A stretch of DNA of 30,164 nucleotides from an uncultured Sulfurovum sp. (GCA_902727915.1 CACVAU010000043.1:1-30164); one strand, 5' to 3'. Positions 7,310 to 16,249 are shown, counted from the first letter of the stretch. Notes: a model not told the origin generated them from the letters alone. A program made the numbers and translations.

Positions 7310-8287
7310 ATGTACCAAAGAGAATTTGAAAACCTATTACGCACTACGCCTCCTAGAGCCATGCTTTTTTTTGGAGAGAATGAGTACCAAATAGCTAACT
7401 ATCTACAACACTATATGAACATTACCCAAGCAGCTGATTCAATGTTAACACTTTATTTTGAAGAATACTCATTTGAAAGAGCCAAAGCTTATCTTTCACA
7501 ATCTTCTTTATTTGGAGGAACCAACTTAGTTATTATTAAAAGAGAAAAAAAAATTCCTAAAAAAGAATTAGATTTTTTAATTCAGTTAGTAGATAAAAAT
7601 CCTGAAAATTTTTTACTTTTTCACTATCAAGGGACATCGACGAATGCGAAAAGCTTACAAAGTTCTTTTACACCTAAAAAGGGCGCAAACTGGTTACGAT
7701 TATTTGAACCCAATATAAGAGAAGGTATGGAGTTATTACAAAAAAAAGCAGTAAAAATTGGTGTAGATATAGACCATTTTTCCCTCCAACACCTAATGCT
7801 TCTACTCAATAATAACATAGCACTTTGTGCCAATGAACTCAACAAACTGGCTATATTAGAAAACAAAATAACCTCTAAAGATATTGACAGACTGGTTTAT
7901 TCTACAGCCCCTCTGGCCACAGAACAATTACTCATTGAACTGTTTGAAAAAAAACCTGTTATGCAAACCCTTAATAAGTTATTAGAACTAGGCGAAGATG
8001 AATTTTCAATTCTACGTTCTACACAATTTTTTATGAACCAAATTTTTTTATTCCAAGCTTTTATGCGACTCAACGGACACATAGACTCCAAAGCTATTTT
8101 AGGATACAAACTTCCCAAACCTATTGAAGATAAAAAAGCAAATTTAGCCCTTCGAGTTAAAAGTACAGTATTATTAAAAATATTTGAATATTTATTAGAA
8201 ATAGAATTAGAAATAAAAAAAGCACCTCCTTCTAACCGAGAGCTACTTCTATATGCTGCATTTATTAAAATACAATCATTTTTATAA
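7310..8287 (+). CDS. holA: DNA polymerase III delta subunit
   Basis: A 325-residue protein of the HolA type, the clamp-loader 'wrench' that opens the beta sliding clamp during replication. The N-terminal domain begins RAMLFFGENEYQI, the usual opening of delta, with a degenerate AAA+ fold to about residue 200 and a helical collar domain after it (SILRSTQFFMNQIFLFQAFMR). Delta subunits lack a working Walker motif, and none is seen here. Position downstream of rnr and upstream of rpsF-ssb-rpsR fits Campylobacterota gene order, though genes are inserted on both sides. It ends 8 bases before the convergent hybrid kinase. The start is defined by the promoter placement described separately. Confidence 0.85.
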   Translation: MYQREFENLLRTTPPRAMLFFGENEYQIANYLQHYMNITQAADSMLTLYFEEYSFERAKAYLSQSSLFGGTNLVIIKREKKIPKKELDFLIQLVDKNPENFLLFHYQGTSTNAKSLQSSFTPKKGANWLRLFEPNIREGMELLQKKAVKIGVDIDHFSLQHLMLLLNNNIALCANELNKLAILENKITSKDIDRLVYSTAPLATEQLLIELFEKKPVMQTLNKLLELGEDEFSILRSTQFFMNQIFLFQAFMRLNGHIDSKAILGYKLPKPIEDKKANLALRVKSTVLLKIFEYLLEIELEIKKAPPSNRELLLYAAFIKIQSFL

Positions 8288-8295
8288 AATTTTTA

Positions 8296-10743
8296 TTAAG
8301 AAGCCTGAGATAAAGAAATCATATGATCTACTTTGGTCTTAATACTTTGGTAATCGGTTACTTTATCGGAGATAAAAGTAAAATCTTCTGAATCAGAAGG
8401 AATAACAACTGAACGCCCATCTACAAAAAGAAGTGAAGGGATTTGTTTCTTCTTTATATGTTGGGTAACCGTGGAATGTTCAAGTTCTGAATCTACTCTA
8501 TCCAATAAAATACATTTATAAGAGTTAATATCAATTACTTTCTTTAACTCTTCAAGATTTTTCACAACATCAACTGAATAGTCTAACCTATGTAAAATAG
8601 CTGAAATAATCTTCGCTTCCATTGCCGTCTCTTTATAGAGTAAGATGTCTGTTTTAGAAACAGGGGGAAGCTTTTTATTTTCTTTAAAAAATACTTTTAA
8701 TACGGTAATGAACTTTTCTAAATCAATGGGTTTAGAAACATACTCATCCATACCTTCAGACATAAAATGTTCTCGATCTCCTTTAAGGGCATTAGCTGTT
8801 ACAGCAATAATTGGCTTATGATCTAAATTCATACCTTGTTCATAAGCTAAAATGGCTTTTGTTGCTTCTATACCATTCATCACAGGCATTTGAATATCCA
8901 TAAATACAACATCATAATTTTGATGATTAGCCATAAACATATCAAGCCCAATCTTACCATTATTTGCACATTCTGTTGTGATACCAATATTTTTCAATGT
9001 ATGTTGAATCATTTTTTGATTAATAGGGTTATCTTCAATAACCAATGCATGAATCCCTGAAAATAGTTCCATATTTTTTTTACCTTCCTCTACGCGTTTA
9101 TTGATTTTATATTTTTCTGTACTTCTCGTTTCAAGTAATTTTTTTTCTTCATTTTTAACAAAATAGGACAATGATTTTTCAATTTTAGAAAATGTAATTG
9201 GTTCATAAATGATTTGTGTAAACTCAGTTGAAATTTCCTGTATAAACTGTCGTTTATTAAGCTTAGTAACCAATACAATACTTGATCTCTTTCCATGATA
9301 AGAAATAATATCTTCTAACTCTGTTTTATTAATTTTATCATAGTGTACATACAATATATCAAAAGAGTTAACAGCTGCATGCATACACAATTTAATACTT
9401 TGAAAGCTTATTAAGGATAAAGCTTCAAAAGAACGTAAATAATCTTCTAAATAATGGTTAGAGCCTTTAACTTGAACCTCCATTGGTGCATAAATAGCTA
9501 CCCTTGTTGTTTTCAAATTTTCTGTTCGTGTTACTTCTTTCATGGGCATACTTAAGGTAAAGTGAAATACACTTCCTTCACCTAAAATACTGTCAACCTT
9601 TAAAGCCCCTCCTAAAGCATTAACAAGACCAGCTGAAATGGTCAAACCAAGTCCAGTTCCACCATATTTTCGACTTGTTGTTGTATCAGCTTGTGTAAAG
9701 GCTTCAAATACTTTTTCTTCTTGTTCTTTAGAAATACCAACCCCTGTATCTTTAACACTAAACTTAACAGAAAGGTCGTCTTGATTCACTTTGATAGGTT
9801 CGATTAGAATATTAATAGTACCTTTCTTCTCAGTAAACTTCACAGCATTAGAAATCAAATTAATAAGTACTTGCTTAATCTTACCTGGGTCTGAACGTAA
9901 AAGCAAAGTAGAAAATTTAGGATCAATCCATAAAGAAAAATCAATATCTTTTTTAGAAGCATTCGCAGCATATGACTCAATCACATTTTCAAACTCTTCT
10001 ATGGGATTAAAAAATATCTCTTCTAATTCCACATGTCCATTTTCAATTTTTGAAATGTCTAAAATATCATTAATAATTGAGAGTAAATCTTCTGAACTTT
10101 TACGAATAATTTTCACAAAACCATCCTGCTCTTCATTTAAGTCAGTCGAAGTCAAAAATTTAGTAAAACCAACTATTCCATTTAAAGGTGTACGAATTTC
10201 ATGAGACATATTTGCTAAGAAAAGACTTTTTGTTTTATTTGCTTCATCAGCAAACTCTTTACTTTCTTGTAATTCTTCTATAATCTCCGACATTAGTTCA
10301 TAGGTTTCGGCAGTATTTTTATTTTTAATCATATGTTTAAACTGCACTACTTTATCTTCATCAGAATATTTATCAATTTCTTCCAATAATCGTTTTAAAT
10401 TTTGATTTTCTAATTTGATGTATTCATAAATATATTTTCTACGAGAAAGCATAAATAATGACAAAAGTAACATAATCATGGATGTTATCATTAAAATTTT
10501 CTGTTCATTTTTACGTAACTTAATATCATTAACAATAAACAGTTGTTCACTCTGTTTTAAATCAGATATCTTAGCCATTACTCTATTATATTCTATAACA
10601 CTGGATATCGCATTGTAAGTAGTATAACTTTTATAAAAAATATATGATGAACCTAAAATTAAAATAATATAAATCGTAGAAATTAAAATTTTAGAAGTAT
10701 CAACAATCATTTCAGTCATTGAAAAGCGATTTGTTTTACCCAC
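8296..10743 (-). CDS. Membrane-bound hybrid sensor histidine kinase with receiver domains
   Basis: An 815-residue BarA-like hybrid kinase. Two membrane segments (about 17-36 and 82-100) enclose a short periplasmic loop of about 45 residues, and a coiled coil (105-175) follows. The HisKA phosphoacceptor is His181 in [13 protein letters not shown], and the HATPase has an N box ([11 protein letters not shown], 295-305), DTGVGI (332-337) and GGTGLGL (361-367). A degenerate receiver-like segment (about 412-530) is followed by a complete receiver (565-690) with Glu570/Asp571, phosphoacceptor Asp616 and Lys671. A third C-terminal receiver-like segment (698-812) keeps LLD at 747-749 but lacks other key residues. 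There is no Hpt domain, so phosphate must pass to a separate protein. The start is GTG at 10741-10743, with GGAG 6 bases upstream. It is divergent from rpsF, has no adjacent regulator, and its signal is unknown. Confidence 0.92.
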   Translation of the reverse strand: MGKTNRFSMTEMIVDTSKILISTIYIILILGSSYIFYKSYTTYNAISSVIEYNRVMAKISDLKQSEQLFIVNDIKLRKNEQKILMITSMIMLLLSLFMLSRRKYIYEYIKLENQNLKRLLEEIDKYSDEDKVVQFKHMIKNKNTAETYELMSEIIEELQESKEFADEANKTKSLFLANMSHEIRTPLNGIVGFTKFLTSTDLNEEQDGFVKIIRKSSEDLLSIINDILDISKIENGHVELEEIFFNPIEEFENVIESYAANASKKDIDFSLWIDPKFSTLLLRSDPGKIKQVLINLISNAVKFTEKKGTINILIEPIKVNQDDLSVKFSVKDTGVGISKEQEEKVFEAFTQADTTTSRKYGGTGLGLTISAGLVNALGGALKVDSILGEGSVFHFTLSMPMKEVTRTENLKTTRVAIYAPMEVQVKGSNHYLEDYLRSFEALSLISFQSIKLCMHAAVNSFDILYVHYDKINKTELEDIISYHGKRSSIVLVTKLNKRQFIQEISTEFTQIIYEPITFSKIEKSLSYFVKNEEKKLLETRSTEKYKINKRVEEGKKNMELFSGIHALVIEDNPINQKMIQHTLKNIGITTECANNGKIGLDMFMANHQNYDVVFMDIQMPVMNGIEATKAILAYEQGMNLDHKPIIAVTANALKGDREHFMSEGMDEYVSKPIDLEKFITVLKVFFKENKKLPPVSKTDILLYKETAMEAKIISAILHRLDYSVDVVKNLEELKKVIDINSYKCILLDRVDSELEHSTVTQHIKKKQIPSLLFVDGRSVVIPSDSEDFTFISDKVTDYQSIKTKVDHMISLSQAS

Positions 10744-10895
10744 ACGAGTCTCCTTGAATATTCTATTATTTTTAATTATACAATATAATATTTATATTTA
10801 AGATTATTATAATAAAAAGACCTCTTAAGTTACAAGCTATTGTTTCCTTCTTAAAGTCCCTTTCTTTCAAATTTAGTAAAAACAAATTGAACTCA

Positions 10896-10904
10896 TGTTA
10901 AAAT
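10896..10904 (+). promoter_or_regulatory. Extended -10 promoter for rpsF-ssb-rpsR
   Basis: TGTTAAAAT lies about 80 bases before rpsF and predicts a leader of about 70-75 bases. I looked for the CCG-containing S6:S18 leader hairpin in this stretch and did not find it. Confidence 0.4.
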
Positions 10905-10984
10905 ACTGCTTCCAGAATTCTTGCTCATATATTTGGATTAGTTTAAGACTGAAAATTATGGGCTATCAAACCAAAAGGAACACA

Positions 10985-11407
10985 ATGAACAACTACGAAA
11001 CACTGTATGTACTTAAACCTACACTAACAGATGAAGAAACAGCAAACAACATTGCAAAAATTGAAGAAATTCTTGTTAAAAACGGTGCTGAAATTCTTGC
11101 TACTGATAAAATGGGAATGAGAAAACTTGCTTACCCTGTTCAAAAAAATGAGCGTGGTGTCTATACCATCGTTTACTTTAAAGCAGAAGGTACAATTGTT
11201 AACGAACTAGAAAGAAACTTGAAGTTCAACGAAGAGGTAATTAAATACCTTACTGTTAAATACACAAAGCAAAAAGAAGTGGCTCAATTTGAGAAACTTG
11301 TTACAGCTGCGAATGTTGTAAGAGAAGAGCCAAAAGCTGTAGAAGTAGCAGTTGAAGAAACTACAGAAGTAGCAACTCCATCAGCAGAAACAACACCTGA
11401 AGCATAA
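10985..11407 (+). CDS. rpsF: 30S ribosomal protein S6
   Basis: A 140-residue S6 protein, which binds the central domain of 16S rRNA as a heterodimer with S18. The family core (MNNYETLYVLKPTLTDEE through LTVKYTKQKE) is complete. Residues from about 112 form an acidic, Ala/Glu/Thr/Pro-rich tail, a disordered extension beyond the folded S6 core. The start is ATG 10985 after AAAAGGAACACA; the longer frame from 10895 is leader sequence. It is first in the rpsF-ssb-rpsR operon; the 29-base gap to ssb contains the ssb ribosome-binding site. Confidence 0.95.
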   Translation: MNNYETLYVLKPTLTDEETANNIAKIEEILVKNGAEILATDKMGMRKLAYPVQKNERGVYTIVYFKAEGTIVNELERNLKFNEEVIKYLTVKYTKQKEVAQFEKLVTAANVVREEPKAVEVAVEETTEVATPSAETTPEA

Positions 11408-11436
11408 TTCAAACCGTTAACATATAGGAGCAACCC

Positions 11437-12003
11437 ATGTATAACAAAGTAGTATTGGTAGGAAACCTTACAAGAGATGTTGAAATTAGATATTCACAAT
11501 CTGGTTCTGCAATTGGTAATGTTGGAATCGCAACAAGCCGAAAGTGGAAAAGCCAAACAGGTGAACAAAAAGATGAAGTAATGTTCATTGACCTAACATT
11601 TTTTGGGCGTACAGCTGAAATAGCAAACCAATACCTTCGTAAGGGAAGCAAAGTTTTAGTAGATGGAAGACTGCAACTGCAACAGTGGACTGCACAAGAT
11701 GGAAGTAAAAGAAGTAAACACGCTATTACTGTAGAAAACCTACAGATGTTAGATTCAAAAGCTGATGCTCAAAATCCTAATAATAATAACGGGTATGGTG
11801 AACAAGCAAGTCCAAATAACTATGGTGCTGGTCAACAACAAGACCAAGGTAGTTCTTATGGTCAACCCCAACAACATCAGGGTCAAAACACTTATTCTCA
11901 ACCACAAGCTCCTCAACAACCAGCTTATGGGCAACCACAGAAGCAACAAGCACAACCATCTGTACCAGAAATCGACATCGATGATGACGAAATACCATTT
12001 TAG
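11437..12003 (+). CDS. ssb: Single-stranded DNA-binding protein
   Basis: A 188-residue SSB that coats single-stranded DNA in replication, repair and recombination as a tetramer. The OB-fold (1-108) starts MYNKVVLVGNLTRDVEIRY and includes the FIDLTFFGRTAEIANQYLRKGSKV core. A Gln/Asn/Gly/Pro-rich disordered linker (about 112-175) has repeated YGQPQ-like units. The acidic C-terminal peptide DIDDDEIPF is the docking site for partner proteins. AGGAG lies 7 bases before the ATG. The low-complexity linker explains the long overlapping frames on both strands here, which are not genes. Confidence 0.97.
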   Translation: MYNKVVLVGNLTRDVEIRYSQSGSAIGNVGIATSRKWKSQTGEQKDEVMFIDLTFFGRTAEIANQYLRKGSKVLVDGRLQLQQWTAQDGSKRSKHAITVENLQMLDSKADAQNPNNNNGYGEQASPNNYGAGQQQDQGSSYGQPQQHQGQNTYSQPQAPQQPAYGQPQKQQAQPSVPEIDIDDDEIPF

Positions 12004-12012
12004 GAGATAATT

Positions 12013-12276
12013 ATGGCAGAAAGAAGAAAGTTCAAAAAAAGATATTGTAAATATTGTGAAATGAAAGTAGATTTCATTGACTATAAAGACTTAGGTCTAT
12101 TAAAGTTTTCATTAAGCGAAAGATTTAAAATCATGCCAAGAAGACTGACAGGTAACTGTAAACGTCACCAAGAAATGGTAACAATTGCCATTAAAAGAGC
12201 AAGACAAACAGCACTTATTCCATACATTGTTGATAGAAAGAATGTTGTAGAAAACCCATTTGAATTTGTTAGATAA
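12013..12276 (+). CDS. rpsR: 30S ribosomal protein S18
   Basis: An 87-residue S18, partner of S6 in the 30S platform. Visible are the basic N-terminus [18 protein letters not shown] and the core [50 protein letters not shown], which is the conserved rRNA-binding region. Cys12, Cys15 and Cys50 with His53 resemble a zinc-binding set, as in C+ versions of S18. It starts 9 bases after ssb with a TAGGAG ribosome-binding site and is followed by a strong terminator, ending the operon. Confidence 0.97.
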   Translation: MAERRKFKKRYCKYCEMKVDFIDYKDLGLLKFSLSERFKIMPRRLTGNCKRHQEMVTIAIKRARQTALIPYIVDRKNVVENPFEFVR

Positions 12277-12293
12277 GTTCAAATAGGCTTTTA

Positions 12294-12330
12294 AGTGACT
12301 TGGATTTTTTCCAAGTTACTATTTTTCCTT
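12294..12330. terminator. Intrinsic terminator after rpsR
   Basis: An 11-bp stem AGTGACTTGGA / TCCAAGTTACT (one G-U pair) with a T5 loop, followed by ATTTTTCCTT. It lies between rpsR and the convergent protease gene and could serve both directions. Confidence 0.75.
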
Positions 12331-12335
12331 ACTTC

Positions 12336-13769
12336 CTATAAATCATCAGACTTATTCGCTTTAATACTATAACGTTTCAATAAACCTTTTTCAGCAGCCA
12401 ATGCTTTTTCTTTATCAATCACAACTTTAGCACCATCTTCATCTTCTAAGACCACAAATTTATCTTTTGTTGTCATTACTAAATTATAAAATTCTTTAAA
12501 GTTTTTAAATTTTTTACCATCAACTTTTTCAACATGCCACATTGAAATACCATAATCCCCACGTGAATGAGAAGATGCCAATACTTTTAAAAGTACCACT
12601 AACTCTTGTTTATCTTTTTTAGGAAATTTCGTTGCAGCATATCGTAAACCTAATACTGGGCTAGGAGAACTATTTAAAAGATTTTGTGTAATTGGAGAAA
12701 AAACATAACCTCCTAACATAAAATAAGTTGGCATTTTGTCATACTCAAGTTGAGAATAAGTAGAACGTTCTGGACTTGATGTTTTAGGAAGAATAGCTGT
12801 AAGTGAAACTTTTTCACCATTACGTAAAACATCCAGTGAAACTTTATCTCCATACTGATGTAAATCAATAAAATATTTAAAATGCGTATATTGATTTTCT
12901 CTAAACTCAACAGTTCCATCACTTTCAATTTTATGTCCATCAATTGCTGTAATAATATCTTCTTTCTTTAACACATCTTTCAAAATAGAATTATGCACAA
13001 TATCAACCACCAAAATGCCCCCAACATCTTCAGCTAACTTGTAATACTCTTTTAAAGAAGGGTTTTCAATTTTATCTGTCATAATTCCCAATTTTGGGAA
13101 ACCATCGTGTTTACCATCTTCTACATCTTTAAGAAAGTGTTGAATAATATCCACAGGAACCATGTATCCTATATTTTGAGAAAAGGTAATTCCTTGCATA
13201 ACCACACCAACTATTTTACCATTAGAGATTGTTGGTCCACCAGAATTTCCAGGATTAATCGCAGCATCAATTTGAATGGCAAGGAAACGTTTACCACTGT
13301 GTGCATAACGATTATGTTCAATTCGAGAAACAATGCCTGTACTTACCGAAATAGTATGTCCCCCCATTGGATAACCATAGACCGTAACCTTGTCTTGCAT
13401 TTTAGGAAGTACCCCAAAAGTTAAAGGAACTGTTCCTTTAAAAAAGTCTTTATCTTCTACTTCAAGTAATGCCAAATCAGTATCATGAGATACCTCTAAG
13501 ACTTTAGCTTGATAACGTTTGGTATCACCATATTTTTTAACTTCAATAAAAGTTTCATTGGCTACAACATGAGCATTTGTTAAAATTCGATTTCCAGAGA
13601 TAATACTCCCTGAACCACTTGATCGTCCAACTGAAGAGTTCCAAGGCTCTAAATAATTTGTAGATTTTGATACGGTATAGATTTTAACAATTGAAGAATC
13701 AATGCTTGTTGCATGTCCAAAAACGAGTGTTAAACTTAATAGCATCAATAACTTAAATATTCTTTTCAT
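12336..13769 (-). CDS. Secreted DEG9-like trypsin-type serine protease (S1C) with PDZ domains
   Basis: A 477-residue HtrA/Deg family protease with a cleavable signal peptide (1-20, ending FGHA), so it acts in the periplasm. The catalytic triad is complete: His67 in LTNAHVV, Asp98 in HDTDLALLEV, and Ser176 in NPGNSGGP. A PDZ domain follows at about 225-330. The C-terminal part (about 345-470) has a second PDZ-like domain with LVVLLKVLASS and VEKVDGKKFKNFKEF, ending KALAAEKGLLKRYSI. That layout matches plant DEG9 and its bacterial relatives rather than E. coli DegP/DegQ. It would degrade or refold damaged envelope proteins. AGGAAATGA precedes the ATG. It is divergent from efp and convergent with rpsR. 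Confidence 0.9.
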   Translation of the reverse strand: MKRIFKLLMLLSLTLVFGHATSIDSSIVKIYTVSKSTNYLEPWNSSVGRSSGSGSIISGNRILTNAHVVANETFIEVKKYGDTKRYQAKVLEVSHDTDLALLEVEDKDFFKGTVPLTFGVLPKMQDKVTVYGYPMGGHTISVSTGIVSRIEHNRYAHSGKRFLAIQIDAAINPGNSGGPTISNGKIVGVVMQGITFSQNIGYMVPVDIIQHFLKDVEDGKHDGFPKLGIMTDKIENPSLKEYYKLAEDVGGILVVDIVHNSILKDVLKKEDIITAIDGHKIESDGTVEFRENQYTHFKYFIDLHQYGDKVSLDVLRNGEKVSLTAILPKTSSPERSTYSQLEYDKMPTYFMLGGYVFSPITQNLLNSSPSPVLGLRYAATKFPKKDKQELVVLLKVLASSHSRGDYGISMWHVEKVDGKKFKNFKEFYNLVMTTKDKFVVLEDEDGAKVVIDKEKALAAEKGLLKRYSIKANKSDDL

Positions 13770-13797
13770 TTCATTTCCTATATTTCATTTACTTTAA

Positions 13798-13806
13798 AGT
13801 CTAACA
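13798..13806 (-). promoter_or_regulatory. Extended -10 promoter of the DEG9-like protease
   Basis: On the minus strand TGTTAGACT lies about 30 bases before the ATG. The box is a weaker match to TATAAT than others in the window. Confidence 0.35.
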
Positions 13807-13848
13807 GTAAATAGTAAACCATTAAACAACGTAATATTAATCAAAGGT

Positions 13849-13854
13849 TATAAT
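13849..13854 (+). promoter_or_regulatory. -10 element of efp
   Basis: A perfect TATAAT 27 bases before the efp ATG gives a leader of about 20 bases that holds the TTAGGAG ribosome-binding site. No convincing -35 is present. Confidence 0.5.
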
Positions 13855-13881
13855 AACGAAAAAAATTAGGAGTTGTATAAT

Positions 13882-14448
13882 ATGGCAACAATTTCAATGG
13901 GTGACCTTAAAAAAGGTGTAAGATTAGAGCTAGATGGTAACCCTTTTAAGGTAGTAGATTTTCAACATGTTAAGCCAGGTAAAGGTGCAGCTTTCGTAAG
14001 GTGTAAAATTAAAAACTTATCAACAGGAAAAGTCATTGAAAAAACAGTACATGCTGGTGATAAATTTGAAGTACCTGATTTAGAACAAACAACCATGCAA
14101 TACCTTTATGATGATGGAGAAATGTTACAATTTATGGACACAACTACCTATGATCAAATTGGTTTAACCCATGAACAAGTGGGTAAAGATACTTTTGATT
14201 ATATGATAGATGGTATGGAAGCAGAAATTCTTTTCCATAATAAAAAAGCAATCTCTGTTGAAATTGCCCAAACGGCAACATATGAAGTTGTAGAAACACC
14301 ACCAAACTTTAAAGGTGACTCACAAGGTGGTAAGAAACCAGCGACACTTGATTCTGGAGCTGTCGTACAAGTACCATTCTTTATTCTTGAAGGTCAAAAA
14401 ATTGTTGTGGATACCGTTGAAGGTAAATATCTAGAAAAAGCTAAATAA
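13882..14448 (+). CDS. efp: Translation elongation factor P
   Basis: A 188-residue EF-P, which enters the ribosomal E site and rescues ribosomes stalled at polyproline. All three beta-barrel domains are present. The modifiable lysine is Lys34 in [12 protein letters not shown], and the C-terminal domain holds [24 protein letters not shown] Lys at this position suggests beta-lysylation by an EpmA/EpmB pair, which would be encoded elsewhere. The ATG at 13882 was chosen because AGGAG lies 9 bases upstream; the in-frame TTG at 13873 directly abuts that ribosome-binding site. The gene stands alone with its own promoter and a downstream hairpin. Confidence 0.97.
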   Translation: MATISMGDLKKGVRLELDGNPFKVVDFQHVKPGKGAAFVRCKIKNLSTGKVIEKTVHAGDKFEVPDLEQTTMQYLYDDGEMLQFMDTTTYDQIGLTHEQVGKDTFDYMIDGMEAEILFHNKKAISVEIAQTATYEVVETPPNFKGDSQGGKKPATLDSGAVVQVPFFILEGQKIVVDTVEGKYLEKAK

Positions 14449-14470
14449 TTTCAACTTAAATAGCTTTTTT
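14435..14470 (+). terminator. efp terminator hairpin overlapping its stop codon
   Basis: AAAAAGCTA (last efp codons) pairs with TAGCTTTTT, leaving the TAA in a 17-base loop; the 3' arm runs into a T6 tract. The stem is 9 bp but A/T-rich. Confidence 0.5.
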
Positions 14471-14495
14471 CAATACGGATTTCAATCCCGTATTG
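14471..14495. terminator. Hairpin overlapping the end of the symporter gene
   Basis: CAATACGG / CCGTATTG, a perfect 8-bp stem with a 9-base loop, spans the TGA stop (14482-14484) of the convergent symporter gene. No T tract follows on the minus strand, so termination is a moderate guess; it may protect the 3' end or block read-through from efp. Confidence 0.4.
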
Positions 14496-15933
14496 CTTCT
14501 CTGTCTAATTCTCCTGACTTTAACTTATTTAAATACTCCGTTAACATCGCTCTTACATCTCCTGACATTATAATAAGTCCGAAGATATTCGGAACAGCTA
14601 GGGCTAAAAATAAGATAGAAGAAAAGTCAACCATCGTTCCTGTATCTGTCACCGTAGCAATAATAATAAAACCTAAAAAAATCAGTTTATACACAATAGA
14701 GGTTGTTGAACCAAATAAGTAAACCCATGCTCTTTCACCATAATATGACCAAGAAATCATTGTAGAAAAAGCAAACATAAAAATAGCAAATCCTAATACT
14801 GTTGGAAACCATGATACTACTGAACCAAATGCACTAGAGGTAATAACAGCACCTTGTTTCGCAGCAATAGCAGCATCCAAAGCTTCTGTCCCCCCTAAGT
14901 ATGAACCAGTCAAAATAATTACTAAAGCTGTCATCGTACAAACCACAACCGTATCAACAAATGGTTCATATAAAGAAACTAACCCTTGACGCACAGGATA
15001 TTTAACCCTTGCAGCAGAGTGGGCAATACCAGCTGAACCCAGTCCAGCCTCATTTGAAAATACAGCTCTTTGAAAACCTTGGATCATCGCGCCTAACATC
15101 CCACCAGCAACAGCAGTAGGAGAGAAAGCTTCTCTGAAAATTAATACAAATGCGTCTGGAATAGCTGTAAAGTATGTTCCAAGTACCCAAAATACCATCA
15201 GTAAATAAAATACAACCATAAGAGGTACAATCTTCTCTGCCACAGTAGCAATTCTCTTAATACCACCAATAATTACTAAACCTGTAATCGTTGCCATAAT
15301 TACACCAAAAACCCATGGGAAATCATTAAAAAAAGAAATTTGCCCTTGCATGACAGATAAAGACTGAGAAATTTGGAAAGTATTACCAGCACCTAAAGCA
15401 CCTAAAATCATGAAAAATGCAAAGACTACTGCCATTACTTTACCAGTTTGAGGCATGTTTTTCTGAGCTAATCCACGAGAAAGATACTCCATACCTCCAC
15501 CCATAATGGTTCCATCTGGTAAAAACTCTCTATGTTTTACCGATAAAGTAACTTCTGTAAACTTTAAAGTCATACCTAGAAGTCCAGCCAATATCATCCA
15601 AAAGGCAGCTCCTGCTCCACCCCATGAAATGGCAATGGATACAGCAGCAATATTACCAATACCTACCGTTGCAGAAAGTGCTGTTGCTAAAGACTGAAAA
15701 GGAGAAATTAATCCTCGGTCATCTTTAGTCTTATATTTACCACGTACAATGTCATAAGAATGCCTAAACATTCTAAGGTTAACAAAACCCATTTTAGCCG
15801 TCAGGAATACACCTCCAACAATTAACAATGCAACCACAAATGGAAAGTCTACACCCTCAAAAACTCCAAAAAAAATATCAAAAAATAAAATACTTTCAAA
15901 AAAGCCATTTATTACTTGGAATAATTCATTCAT
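14482..15933 (-). CDS. Sodium:alanine/glycine symporter (AgcS family)
   Basis: A 483-residue secondary transporter of the inner membrane that imports small neutral amino acids with Na+. About ten to eleven membrane segments are visible. Family motifs are TALSATVGIGNIAAVSIAISWGGAGAAFWM (about 67-96), the GGGMEYLSRGL loop, and FQRAVFSNEAGLGSAGIAHSAA (about 289-310), all strongly conserved in AgcS proteins. AGGGAAAAG precedes the first of two tandem in-frame ATG codons (15933). It is monocistronic by context: terminator-like hairpins lie downstream and a 316-base spacer upstream. The exact substrate (Ala, Gly or another) cannot be read from sequence. Confidence 0.93.
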   Translation of the reverse strand: MNELFQVINGFFESILFFDIFFGVFEGVDFPFVVALLIVGGVFLTAKMGFVNLRMFRHSYDIVRGKYKTKDDRGLISPFQSLATALSATVGIGNIAAVSIAISWGGAGAAFWMILAGLLGMTLKFTEVTLSVKHREFLPDGTIMGGGMEYLSRGLAQKNMPQTGKVMAVVFAFFMILGALGAGNTFQISQSLSVMQGQISFFNDFPWVFGVIMATITGLVIIGGIKRIATVAEKIVPLMVVFYLLMVFWVLGTYFTAIPDAFVLIFREAFSPTAVAGGMLGAMIQGFQRAVFSNEAGLGSAGIAHSAARVKYPVRQGLVSLYEPFVDTVVVCTMTALVIILTGSYLGGTEALDAAIAAKQGAVITSSAFGSVVSWFPTVLGFAIFMFAFSTMISWSYYGERAWVYLFGSTTSIVYKLIFLGFIIIATVTDTGTMVDFSSILFLALAVPNIFGLIIMSGDVRAMLTEYLNKLKSGELDREAIRD

Positions 15934-16249
15934 TCTTTTCCCTTAAAATTAATTTTTAACATTGTATATGAAAGAGTCTTATACCATACGTTAAAGTCCT
16001 CTTCCTACTTAAAAAGTTCTTTTATTTCTTCTAAGTTTTGAAAATCACTATTCTTTATCACTTAAAATTTATAAAGATAAACAGTAGTAAGAGTTTAATG
16101 AGTAGTGAAAAGAAAGAGAAAATCACTATTCTTTATCACTTAAAATTTATAAAGATAAACAGTAGTAAGAGTTTAATGAGTAGTGAAAAGAAAGAGAAAA
16201 TCATTATGGAAAGAGAAGAGATCCTTCCATAACTTAAAATTAATCTATG
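15934..16249. other. Spacer upstream of the symporter gene, with a tandem duplication
   Basis: No protein gene is supported. The left part holds a possible minus-strand extended -10 (TGGTATAAG, around 15978-15986) for the symporter. The right part holds the 78-bp duplication and the 3' region of the transaldolase transcript. The 64-codon plus-strand frame across the repeat simply translates the duplication twice from a TTG without a ribosome-binding site. Confidence 0.6.
16041..16196. repeat. Perfect 78-bp tandem duplication
   Basis: 16041-16118 and 16119-16196 are identical at all 78 positions. The next bases, AAAATCA, repeat the first seven bases of the unit before diverging. The unit can fold on itself: TCTTTAT pairs with ATAAAGA (7 bp, 12-base loop), nested in TCACTAT/GTAGTGA (7 bp with a G-U pair). 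Complete identity implies a recent event. Confidence 0.95.

Noticed and set aside
9791..10204. 137-codon plus-strand frame opposite the hybrid kinase
   Set aside because: It is antisense to the HisKA/HATPase coding region, with no ribosome-binding site or protein-like motifs.
10905..10984. S6:S18-binding leader RNA upstream of rpsF
   Set aside because: No CCG-bearing hairpin or matching bulge could be found in the leader; the stretch shows no strong fold.
11755..12010. Overlapping reading frames on both strands within ssb
   Set aside because: These are by-products of the low-complexity Gln/Asn-rich linker of SSB.
13107..13424. 105-codon plus-strand frame opposite the protease gene
   Set aside because: It mirrors the conserved protease domain in an antisense frame and has no independent support.
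16041..16196. Possible CRISPR-like repeat
   Set aside because: There are only two directly abutting 78-bp copies with no spacers and no cas genes nearby.
16038..16232. 64-codon plus-strand reading frame across the duplicated spacer
   Set aside because: It is the same 26-codon stretch translated twice, starting from TTG without a ribosome-binding site; better explained as a non-coding tandem duplication.
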